In this document: piece after piece, positions 6,678 through 13,104 of the stretch
Layout: the number at the start of each line of letters is the position of its first letter
How positions within the stretch are numbered: the first letter of the stretch is position 1
NCBI GenBank assembly: GCA_003140115.1
Contig: PLIQ01000266.1
Coordinates: 1-13,353, forward strand
Length of the DNA stretch: 13,353 nt
From: Actinomycetota bacterium
GTDB lineage: Bacteria > Actinomycetota > Actinomycetes > Streptosporangiales > Streptosporangiaceae
Reading direction: 5' to 3'
The notes under the pieces: model-generated
What the model saw: only the letters and a program-made list of their open reading frames with translations
What the model was told of the DNA's origin: nothing
The model's database searches: none
Program-made: the position numbers and the translations under genes

Positions 6678-6719
6678 ATGGTCCAGCTGGCCTGCCTGCT
6701 CCTCGTGGCGCCGCACTGA
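6678..6719 (+). CDS. Leucine-rich leader peptide of the leuS attenuator
   Basis: A 13-codon ORF, MVQLACLLLVAPH followed by TGA, with four leucine codons: CTG at 6687 and the consecutive CTG-CTC-CTC at 6696-6704. It ends just before the intrinsic terminator ahead of leuS, and its stop codon lies within the first arm of a strong hairpin. That is the arrangement of ribosome-mediated transcription attenuation: shortage of charged tRNA-Leu stalls the ribosome on the Leu run, and plentiful supply lets it reach the stop. There is no Shine-Dalgarno; with TACACT at 6666-6671 the message would start at the ATG (leaderless), which actinomycetes translate well. I recall that classical attenuators have been predicted computationally before leuS in some Streptomyces. 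Confidence 0.85.
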   Translation: MVQLACLLLVAPH

Positions 6720-6738
6720 CGCGATCGGTCAGTGCGGC
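6710..6738 (+). promoter_or_regulatory. Attenuator protector hairpin (segments 1 and 2)
   Basis: GCCGCACTGAC (6710-6720) pairs perfectly with GTCAGTGCGGC (6728-6738), 11 bp around a 7-nt loop. The left arm contains the last leader codons and the TGA, so a ribosome stalled on the Leu codons (6696-6704) would cover it. The freed right arm can then pair with the terminator's 5' arm: GTGCGG (6732-6737) against CCTCAC (6743-6748), five pairs and one mismatch. That antiterminator is weak and is my inference. Confidence 0.75.
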
Positions 6739-6764
6739 AGCCCCTCACGCGTGAGGGGCTTTTT
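6739..6764 (+). terminator. Intrinsic terminator of the leuS attenuator (segments 3 and 4)
   Basis: AGCCCCTCACG (6739-6749) is followed immediately by its exact complement CGTGAGGGGCT (6750-6760) and a run of five T (6760-6764). Folded, this gives a 9-bp stem with a CGCG tetraloop and a U tract, a complete Rho-independent terminator placed before leuS. T runs are otherwise rare in this GC-rich window. Confidence 0.9.
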
Positions 6765-6780
6765 CGTTTCCGGCCCCACG

Positions 6781-6816
6781 ATGGACGAGGAGAGCCCGAT
6801 GGACGAGGAGACGCCG
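6781..6816 (+). repeat. 18-bp tandem duplication at the leuS start
   Basis: ATGGACGAGGAGAGCCCG (6781-6798) is followed by ATGGACGAGGAGACGCCG (6799-6816), identical at 16 of 18 bases. The first copy provides GAGGAGA, which is correctly spaced to act as Shine-Dalgarno for the second copy's ATG. Confidence 0.85.
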
Positions 6817-8994
6817 CGGTTCCGCTACGACGCGCGGCTGGCGAACGAGATCGAGCTGGCCTGGCAGGACCGCTGGGAGCGCGAGGGCACCTTCCGCTCC
6901 CGGGTGGCCGGGCGGCCCAAGTTCTACCTGCTGGACTTCTTCCCCTATCCCAGCGGCATCGGGCTGCACGTCGGTCACCCGCTGGGTTACATCGGCACCG
7001 ACGTGTTCGGGCGGTACCTGCGCATGACCGGGCACGACGTGCTGCACCCCTTCGGCTTCGACACCTTCGGGCTGCCCGCCGAGCAGTACGCCATCGACAC
7101 CGGCCAGCATCCGGCCGTGACCGTACGGCAGAACGCGGCCGTCATGCGCCGCCAGCTGCGCCGCCTGGGCCTGGGCCACGACCGCGGCCGCGAGATCCTG
7201 ACCAGCGACCCGTCCTTCTACCGCTGGACGCAGTGGATCTTCCTGCAGATCTTCAACAGCTGGTACGACCCGGACGCCGGCCCGCCGGGTGCGGGGGGCC
7301 GGACCCGGCCGGTCGGCGAGCTGGTCGCCGAGTTCGCCGCCGGGCAGCGCCCGGTCCCGGACGGGCGGGCGTGGGCCGCCCTGTCCGCCGCCGAGCAGCG
7401 GGACATCGTGGACGGTTACCGGCTGGCCTACCTGGCCGAACAGGTCGTCAACTGGTGCCCGGGCCTGGGTACCGTGCTGGCCGACGAGGAGGTGACGGAC
7501 GAGGGCCGCAGCGCGGTGGGCAACTACCCCGTCTACCGCAGGCCGCTGCGGCAGTGGCTGCTGCGCATCACCGACTTCGCCGACCGGCTGCTGGCCGACC
7601 TGGACGGCGTGGACTGGCCGGAGCACGTCAAGCGCCTGCAACGCAACTGGATCGGCCCGAGCGGGGGACCGTACCGGCTGCGGGACTGGCTGTTCTCCCG
7701 GCAGCGGTACTGGGGCGAGCCGTTTCCCATCGTCTACGACGAGACCGATCCGGCCCGGCCGATCGCGCTGCCCGCGGACATGCTGCCGGTCACGCTGCCG
7801 GACGTGACCGACTTCCGGCCGCTGCCGCAGGACGACGCCAGCGATCCGGTGCCCGCTCTGGCCCGGGCCACCGACTGGGCGCAGGTCACCCTGGACCTGG
7901 GCGACGGCCCCAAACGCTACCGGCGCGAGCTGAACGTCATGCCCCAGTGGGCGGGCTCGTCCTGGTACTACCTGCGCTACCTGGACCCGTTCAACCAGAC
8001 GGCTCTGGTCGACCCGGACATCGAGCGCTACTGGATGCGGCCGCGCGGCGTCGACCTGTACGTGGGCGGCGTCGAGCACGCGGTGCTGCACCTGCTGTAC
8101 GCCAGGTTCTGGCACAAGGTGCTGTACGACATCGGCGTGGCGAGCACCCCCGAACCGTTCGGCCGGCTGTTCAACCAGGGCTACATCCTGGCCGACGCGT
8201 TCACCGACGCGCACGGCCAGTACGTGCCCGCGGCCGAGGTGACCCGCGAGCCGGACGGCTGGGCCTACCGCGGCCAGCCGGTCACCCGGCGCGCCGGGAA
8301 GATGGGCAAGAGCCTGAAGAACGGCATCAGCCCGGACGAGATCTACACCTCCTACGGCGCTGACACGCTGCGCCTGTACGAGATGGCCATGGGCCCGCTG
8401 GACGCCGACCGCCCCTGGCGCACCGACGACATGATCGGCATGCACCGGTTCCTGCAGCGCCTGTGGCGCCTGGTGGTGGACGAGTCGACGGGGGAGACGC
8501 GGCAGCCGCGGCAGCCGCCTGACGCGGAGGAGTCCCTGGACGCGGCCACCACCCGCCTGCTGCACCAGACGATCATCGCGGTCCGGGACGACTTCGCCGC
8601 GCTGCGGTTCAACACCGCGATCGCCCGGATCATCGAGCTGACCGCCCATGCCTCCCGGCTGGATCACGCACCGCGCGCGCTGACCGAGCCGCTGGTCCTG
8701 ATGGTGGCGCCGCTGGCCCCGCACGTCGCCGAGGAGCTGTGGCAGCGGCTGGGGCATTCCGCCTCGCTGGTCTACGAGCCGTTCCCGCAGCCCGACCCGG
8801 CCCTGGCCGCCGAGCCCACCGTGACCCTGCCCGTCCAGGTCAACGGCAAGCGCCGCTTCACCCTCGAGGTTCCCGCCGCCGCCAGCGAGGCCCAGATCGC
8901 CGACCTGCTGCGCCGCCACCCCGAGTTCCCGGCAGCAGACGTCGCCCGGCTGGTCATCGTCCCCGGCAAGATCGTCAACGTCGTCCTGCGGTAG
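6799..8994 (+). CDS. leuS: Leucyl-tRNA synthetase lacking the CP1 editing domain
   Basis: A 731-aa class Ia synthetase that charges tRNA-Leu with leucine in the cytosol. Catalytic motifs are intact: PYPSGIGLHVGH (HIGH-type, 57-60), DTFGLPAEQYA, the RWTQWIFLQIFNSWYD block, NWCPGLGTVL, SSWYYLRY, VGGVEHAVLHLLYARFWHK, and KMGKS (501-505); the anticodon-binding and C-terminal parts follow to VPGKIVNVVLR. Between QRNWIG (281-286) and YRLRDWLFSRQRYWGEPFP there are only five residues (PSGGP minus the shared boundary), where E. coli LeuRS has about 190 residues forming the CP1 editing domain. The Thr-rich and Asp editing-site motifs are therefore missing. I chose ATG 6799 because GAGGAGA (6785-6792) precedes it; ATG 6781 has no ribosome site. 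Transcription is probably controlled by the upstream leucine attenuator. It is likely a second LeuRS copy, but that needs the rest of the genome. Confidence 0.95.
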   Translation: MDEETPRFRYDARLANEIELAWQDRWEREGTFRSRVAGRPKFYLLDFFPYPSGIGLHVGHPLGYIGTDVFGRYLRMTGHDVLHPFGFDTFGLPAEQYAIDTGQHPAVTVRQNAAVMRRQLRRLGLGHDRGREILTSDPSFYRWTQWIFLQIFNSWYDPDAGPPGAGGRTRPVGELVAEFAAGQRPVPDGRAWAALSAAEQRDIVDGYRLAYLAEQVVNWCPGLGTVLADEEVTDEGRSAVGNYPVYRRPLRQWLLRITDFADRLLADLDGVDWPEHVKRLQRNWIGPSGGPYRLRDWLFSRQRYWGEPFPIVYDETDPARPIALPADMLPVTLPDVTDFRPLPQDDASDPVPALARATDWAQVTLDLGDGPKRYRRELNVMPQWAGSSWYYLRYLDPFNQTALVDPDIERYWMRPRGVDLYVGGVEHAVLHLLYARFWHKVLYDIGVASTPEPFGRLFNQGYILADAFTDAHGQYVPAAEVTREPDGWAYRGQPVTRRAGKMGKSLKNGISPDEIYTSYGADTLRLYEMAMGPLDADRPWRTDDMIGMHRFLQRLWRLVVDESTGETRQPRQPPDAEESLDAATTRLLHQTIIAVRDDFAALRFNTAIARIIELTAHASRLDHAPRALTEPLVLMVAPLAPHVAEELWQRLGHSASLVYEPFPQPDPALAAEPTVTLPVQVNGKRRFTLEVPAAASEAQIADLLRRHPEFPAADVARLVIVPGKIVNVVLR

Positions 8995-9185
8995 TCCGCC
9001 CTCTGCCGGTTCTGCGATGGTCAAGCCAGCAGCGATTCGTGGAGTAGCCACAGGCAACCGGTAGCCATAGGCGGTCCAAGCGCGAGGGGTGCATGTAGCG
9101 CGGCAATTGGTGCGGCTTTGCAGGTATCAGCGCCGGGGGCCGGCCCTCCGGATAGGTGGAGCCATGGGCGGAGAGGAAACCTGAG

Positions 9186-9386
9186 ATGGGCGAGAAAGGC
9201 AATCTGGTCGACATAGGCGAGGAAGTCTTCGAGAACCTGGCCGAGCAGGGCCCGCAGTTCTGGCTCGCCTACGAGCAGTACAAGGAATCCAGGAGCAGGA
9301 TCACTCAGCCGCGGGCCGCACTGGGACCGGCGGAGGGCGCGCCGGACTCGGTGACCCAGCGGCTCAGACCCCCGGCCGCCGGGTAG
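9186..9386 (+). CDS. 66-aa hypothetical protein upstream of the ligase-like/IPT gene
   Basis: The ORF starts at ATG 9186, with GAGAGGA 8 nt upstream. A GTG extension to 9156 is possible but lacks a better ribosome site. The first 40 residues (MGEKGNLVDIGEEVFENLAE, then a Trp-Leu-Ala-Tyr-Glu-Gln segment) are acidic and probably helical; the remainder is Pro/Ala/Arg-rich and ends RPPAAG. There is no membrane segment, signal peptide or cysteine. The next gene starts 41 bp downstream on the same strand, so an operon is likely. I recognise no family. The 191 bp between leuS and this gene contain no terminator hairpin or promoter that I can support. Confidence 0.6.
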   Translation: MGEKGNLVDIGEEVFENLAEQGPQFWLAYEQYKESRSRITQPRAALGPAEGAPDSVTQRLRPPAAG

Positions 9387-9427
9387 CCCGGCCTGGCCTG
9401 GCTTGGTGCCCGGAGAGGGGATGCCCG

Positions 9428-12202
9428 ATGTTGGCGTTGGCCGGCTACGGCGACCGCCGTGCGGGACGGGAATTGCGCCGTCAGGTCCCCAGCGGCGTCA
9501 CGCCAGGCCCGGGTGGCCTCCTGGGATTGGAACTGGAATTTTCGGTGCGATCCAGAGCGGGCGGGCCGGTCCATTTCGGATCGCTGATCCACCGCCTGGC
9601 CATGGACGGCAGCGCGCTCGATCCCGGCGACCCGAACGCCTATCGCTGTTCGTGGGGCGGGGTCATCACGTCGGACGGCGCCGAGGCCGAGATCGCCACG
9701 CCGCCGGTACCCACCCGGCCGGGATTCACCAGCGAGATCCGGTCCTGGGCGGAAGCCGGGGTCACCGAGCTGCGCCGCGCGGTCCCCGCCGGGATCGAGC
9801 TGGCCGGGTACTCGGCCCATTTCAGCGCGGCCATGCCGGCCGGGCTCAATGAACCGGTTTGCAGGCTATACGCCAGGACGTTCGCGGCCGGCCTGATGCT
9901 GCTGATGGAACGCGCCGATTCCCCCGGCCTTCTCATCCGTCCCCGGCCAGGACGTACCGAACTGTGCGGGGAGTTCGTCACGGGGGAGTTGCTGCCCGCG
10001 GTGGCGGCGTTCGTGGCCGGGAGCACCAGAGTCTGCGCCATGTCGATCCGGAGGCGGAGCGCGAGGGCCCTGCTCCCGCCGCGCCTGGAGGTGCGGCTGG
10101 CCCCGGCGGTCCACCGCTACGGCTGGTATGTGGACCGCGGCGCGTTCGGCACCGACCTGCACGCGGCGTCCCGGCGGACGCTACTGCCGCGCGCGCAGGG
10201 CGGGACGATCTCGGCGCAGTCGCATCTGGAGCTGGCCTGGGCGGCGGCACGCCAGGCCCTAGCGGAGGACGCGGCGGACACCGATCTGCGGGCCGCCGAC
10301 GCCATGGTCGCCGGATCCCTGCCCTTGCCGGCCGAGGACCCCCCGGCGGCCGGTCCGGACCGTCCCGAGGCTGGCGACGGTCCCCGGCCCGGCCCCGGTG
10401 ACCAGGTAGCCCGGGAAACGCCGCCGCGCCTTGGCCCGCGCGCCCGGCGTGGGTTCGCCCTCCACCCGATCGCGGCGACCTGGGATTTCACCGTCTTCGC
10501 GGCCAACGGCCCGGAGCGGACCGCATACCTGTGCGTCCCCAGGGACAGCCTGCCCGGCTTTGCCGAACGGCTTGAGCACGGTGCGCTGGACGACGCCATC
10601 GCGGGTTATCTGGCCCGGTCGGCCCGGCGCCAGGTCCTTCCGGCCCGCCAGCAGGTTCTGTCCGCGCGCCAGCAGACCGCGCACTTGGGCCTCTACGACC
10701 GGATGGGCGCTCCCGCCGGGCTGCTCGCTCCCGAGCGCGACCCGCAGACCGGCCGCCGGGAGTCGGCGCGGCGGTCGGCCAAGCGGACGCTTACACGCCC
10801 GGGCAAGTCACGTCGGCGCGAAAACTCCGCGGACCGGCCACCCCGCCGCGAGGACCCCGCGTACCGGACCAGACCGCGATTCGCCCGCCGGGCGCTACTG
10901 GCCGTCGCCGTGTTCGCCGCCTTGCTCGCGGGCGTCGGCGCTGCCGTGGCTTGGCTCGGCCACGCGAGCGGCCCGCCTGCCGCCCCGCTGTCCTTCCAGC
11001 CGTCCGCGCTGTCCTTCCCGGCTGTGGCGGTGAAGTCCAGCACGACCAGGAACCTCACCATGACCAACGACAGCCGGTCGCCGGTCACCATCAGCCAGAT
11101 ACGTGTCAGCGGGCCCGGCCGGGATGACTTCTCGGTCCTGCCCGAGGACCGGCGCGCCCCGGCCGGCCAGGCTATCCAGGCGGACTCGTCACCCTTGTTC
11201 GCCTGCCCGCAGCCCATTCAACCCGCCGGGACCTGCACGGTCGCCGTCAGGTTCGCTCCCTCGGTGGCCGGGAAGCGCATGGCTCAGCTGCTGATCTACC
11301 TCACGTCCCCGCCGCGGCCCTGGACCGTCACCGTGACCGGCACGGGTACCGGTACCGGCACCGGCACCGGCACCGGCACCGGGGGTGGACACACCTTCAC
11401 ACCGCCACCACCGCCCCCACCCTCCGTTTCCGGCGTCTCGCCGGCCAGCGGGCCCGGGGCCGGGGGGACGACGGTCATGATCACCGGTGCCGGGTTCACC
11501 CCCGGGGCGACCGTAAGCGTGGCCTTCGGCACGGTCCAGGCCACGGACGTGGATGTCGTGTCGGCCACCGAGATCACGGCCGTCAGCCCACCCGGGGCCG
11601 GCACCGTGGACGTCATCGTCACCGTCGGCCCGCACTCCTCGGCCCTTACCGCCCCGAACCAGTTCGGCTACGTGCCGGCCGTGTCAGGTATCTCGCCGGC
11701 CAGCGGGCCGCCGGCGGGGGGGACACCGGTCACGATTACCGGTGCCGGGTTCACCGCCGGGGCGGCCGTGGCCTTCGGCTCGGTCCCGGCCGCGAGCATG
11801 ACTGTGGTGTCCAGCACCGAGATCATCGCCACGAGCCCGGCCAGCCCCGCCACGGGCCCGGTCACCATCGTGGTCACTGTGGGCGGCGTCCCCTTGACTG
11901 CCACCGGTCCCGACCAGTTCACTTACCTACCGGCCATCACCGGCATCGACCCGATGAGCGGGACCTCGCTCGGCGGCACCAGGGTCATAATCACCGGGAT
12001 CGGGTTCGCTCCCGGGATAACCGTGAAATTCGGCTCTGTCCAGTCCACGACGGTCAGATACATGTCCAGCACCGAGATCATCGCCGCCAGCCCCGGCACC
12101 GGCAGCCCGCCCGGCACCGCCAACGTGACCGTGGACATCACGGTCACCGTCGGCACGCTGACCTCGGTCGATACCTCCGCCGACTTGTTCACCTACAAGT
12201 AG
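9428..12202 (+). CDS. Single-pass membrane protein: amidoligase/GCS-like N-terminus fused to extracellular Ig-like and three IPT/TIG domains
   Basis: A 924-aa protein from ATG 9428 behind GAGAGGGG (7 nt). Residues about 30-250 resemble the carboxylate-amine ligase (GCS2/amidoligase) fold: LLGLELEFSV (Glu35, Glu37), then SDGAEAEIATPP (82-93), YSAHFS (128-133) and LEVRLAP (220-226). A Pro-rich linker (about 300-340) and an unknown segment (341-436) follow, then a Lys/Arg-rich stretch (440-488) and one hydrophobic helix (487-510). Positive charge before the helix predicts the N-terminal part inside and the C-terminal part outside. Outside come a choice-of-anchor-D-like domain (517-638, LSFPAVAVKSSTTRNLTMTN and CTVAVRFAPSVAGKR), a Thr-Gly repeat and seven prolines, then three IPT/TIG domains (666-750, 751-835, 836-924), each with the GxGF and FGS/FGT signatures. 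The ligase-like call is the least certain part. Substrate and role are unknown. Confidence 0.75.
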   Translation: MLALAGYGDRRAGRELRRQVPSGVTPGPGGLLGLELEFSVRSRAGGPVHFGSLIHRLAMDGSALDPGDPNAYRCSWGGVITSDGAEAEIATPPVPTRPGFTSEIRSWAEAGVTELRRAVPAGIELAGYSAHFSAAMPAGLNEPVCRLYARTFAAGLMLLMERADSPGLLIRPRPGRTELCGEFVTGELLPAVAAFVAGSTRVCAMSIRRRSARALLPPRLEVRLAPAVHRYGWYVDRGAFGTDLHAASRRTLLPRAQGGTISAQSHLELAWAAARQALAEDAADTDLRAADAMVAGSLPLPAEDPPAAGPDRPEAGDGPRPGPGDQVARETPPRLGPRARRGFALHPIAATWDFTVFAANGPERTAYLCVPRDSLPGFAERLEHGALDDAIAGYLARSARRQVLPARQQVLSARQQTAHLGLYDRMGAPAGLLAPERDPQTGRRESARRSAKRTLTRPGKSRRRENSADRPPRREDPAYRTRPRFARRALLAVAVFAALLAGVGAAVAWLGHASGPPAAPLSFQPSALSFPAVAVKSSTTRNLTMTNDSRSPVTISQIRVSGPGRDDFSVLPEDRRAPAGQAIQADSSPLFACPQPIQPAGTCTVAVRFAPSVAGKRMAQLLIYLTSPPRPWTVTVTGTGTGTGTGTGTGTGGGHTFTPPPPPPPSVSGVSPASGPGAGGTTVMITGAGFTPGATVSVAFGTVQATDVDVVSATEITAVSPPGAGTVDVIVTVGPHSSALTAPNQFGYVPAVSGISPASGPPAGGTPVTITGAGFTAGAAVAFGSVPAASMTVVSSTEIIATSPASPATGPVTIVVTVGGVPLTATGPDQFTYLPAITGIDPMSGTSLGGTRVIITGIGFAPGITVKFGSVQSTTVRYMSSTEIIAASPGTGSPPGTANVTVDITVTVGTLTSVDTSADLFTYK
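11336..11383 (+). repeat. Eight-copy ACCGGC hexamer repeat (Thr-Gly linker)
   Basis: Eight 6-bp units, mostly ACCGGC with ACGGGT, ACCGGT and ACCGGG variants, encode a Thr-Gly dipeptide run between the Ig-like domain and the polyproline/IPT region. Being in frame, slippage would change linker length only. Confidence 0.9.
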
Positions 12203-12253
12203 GCTCGCCCGCGAAGGCCGCTGTGCCCTAGCCCGCCTGGGACGAGCCCGGGT

Positions 12254-13102
12254 TCAGCGGCAGATACTGGCCAGGGCCGCGCGCGCCGATCCTGGCCGCT
12301 CGAGCCAGGGGAAATGCCCGCAGTCCGGTTCGATCCGGTAGCGGGCGCCGGCCATGAGCGCGGCGGTGGCGATGCCGTGCTCGGGCGGGATCGGGCTGTC
12401 CGCGCCCAGCACGAACAGGGCCGGCATGCTCAGCGACGGCAGGCCGTCCTCGAGACTCTTATGCTCGAAGTGCCACTGAATCGACGCGAACGTCCCGGCG
12501 TAGCAGTCGACGGACAGGCCAAGCGGCGGCATCGGCGGGGCCTGATCGGGCCTGGAGAAGTAGCCGGGCCACACGATGGAAAGGCTCTCCAGGGCGTCTT
12601 CGGCGGCACCCTGGCCGACCAGGGCCTTCTCGTCCAGCTCACGGGCCCGCGCCGCCCGGTCGGGCAGGATCCGGCTGGTCAGGTTCCGTGCCATGTCGCT
12701 GACACCGCCATCCGGGATCGCACCGAGCGGGTCGATGACCACCAGGCCTGCCACCCGGTCCGGGTGCCGGACCGCCAGGTGCATGGCCAGGTGGCCGCCC
12801 CACGAGTGGCCGGCGACGTAGACGCGTCCGGTTCCGGCGGCGTCGAGGACGGCGACCGCATCGGCGACGTGCCGGCCGACGTCGAACGGCCCGCAGGTGA
12901 GGGATGGAGCCAGGCCGCGCTGCTGGTACCGGATCACGCGGAAGGCATCGGTCAGCTCGGCGGCCAGCGGCGCGGTGTAGTCCGAAAGGCCGGGTCCGCC
13001 GTGCATGATGAGCACGTCGGGCCCGGCGCCGGCCTGCCACGCGACGATCGTGCCTCCCGGCACCTCGGCGCGTAGCTCACCATCATGCCGACCGGACGGC
13101 AT
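12254..13102 (-). CDS. Alpha/beta hydrolase, proline iminopeptidase-like
   Basis: A 282-aa protein from ATG 13102, with AAGGA about 7 nt upstream. Oxyanion-hole motif HGGPG (34-38) and YQQRG are the hallmarks of the proline iminopeptidase branch (peptidase family S33). The nucleophile elbow is GHSWGG (Ser100), and GADSPIP (Asp235) and CGHFPWLE (His263) complete the triad. No signal peptide is visible, so it is likely cytosolic. It may cleave N-terminal proline from peptides or act on another small ester or amide; many family members do not act on proline. Its ATG lies 2 bp after the stop of the SnoaL-like gene, which suggests translational coupling. It converges on the IPT-protein gene with 51 bp between the stops, where only a weak GGCTCG...CGAGCC inverted repeat (12203-12248) is seen. 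Confidence 0.9.
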   Translation of the reverse strand: MPSGRHDGELRAEVPGGTIVAWQAGAGPDVLIMHGGPGLSDYTAPLAAELTDAFRVIRYQQRGLAPSLTCGPFDVGRHVADAVAVLDAAGTGRVYVAGHSWGGHLAMHLAVRHPDRVAGLVVIDPLGAIPDGGVSDMARNLTSRILPDRAARARELDEKALVGQGAAEDALESLSIVWPGYFSRPDQAPPMPPLGLSVDCYAGTFASIQWHFEHKSLEDGLPSLSMPALFVLGADSPIPPEHGIATAALMAGARYRIEPDCGHFPWLERPGSARAALASICR

Positions 13103-13104
13103 CG

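Noticed and set aside
6678..6780. T-box riboswitch before leuS
   Set aside because: No T-box bulge sequence or specifier-loop architecture is visible, and the distance from the likely transcription start to leuS is too short. The leader peptide explains the terminator.
6508..6798. N-terminal extension of leuS in the same frame
   Set aside because: It would read through the leader peptide, attenuator and terminator. ATG 6799 has a proper ribosome site and begins just before conserved LeuRS sequence.
7657..7671. CP1 deletion as a frameshift or pseudogene signature
   Set aside because: The join is in frame, flanked by fully conserved motifs, and the rest of leuS is uninterrupted with an intact regulatory leader, so a decaying gene is unlikely.
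6745..9057. 770-codon minus-strand open frame
   Set aside because: Antisense to leuS, with low-complexity translation and no ribosome site; the leuS strand carries all synthetase motifs.
12203..12253. Bidirectional terminator between the IPT protein and the hydrolase
   Set aside because: Only a 6-bp GGCTCG/CGAGCC match with a 34-nt loop and no T run; too weak to call.
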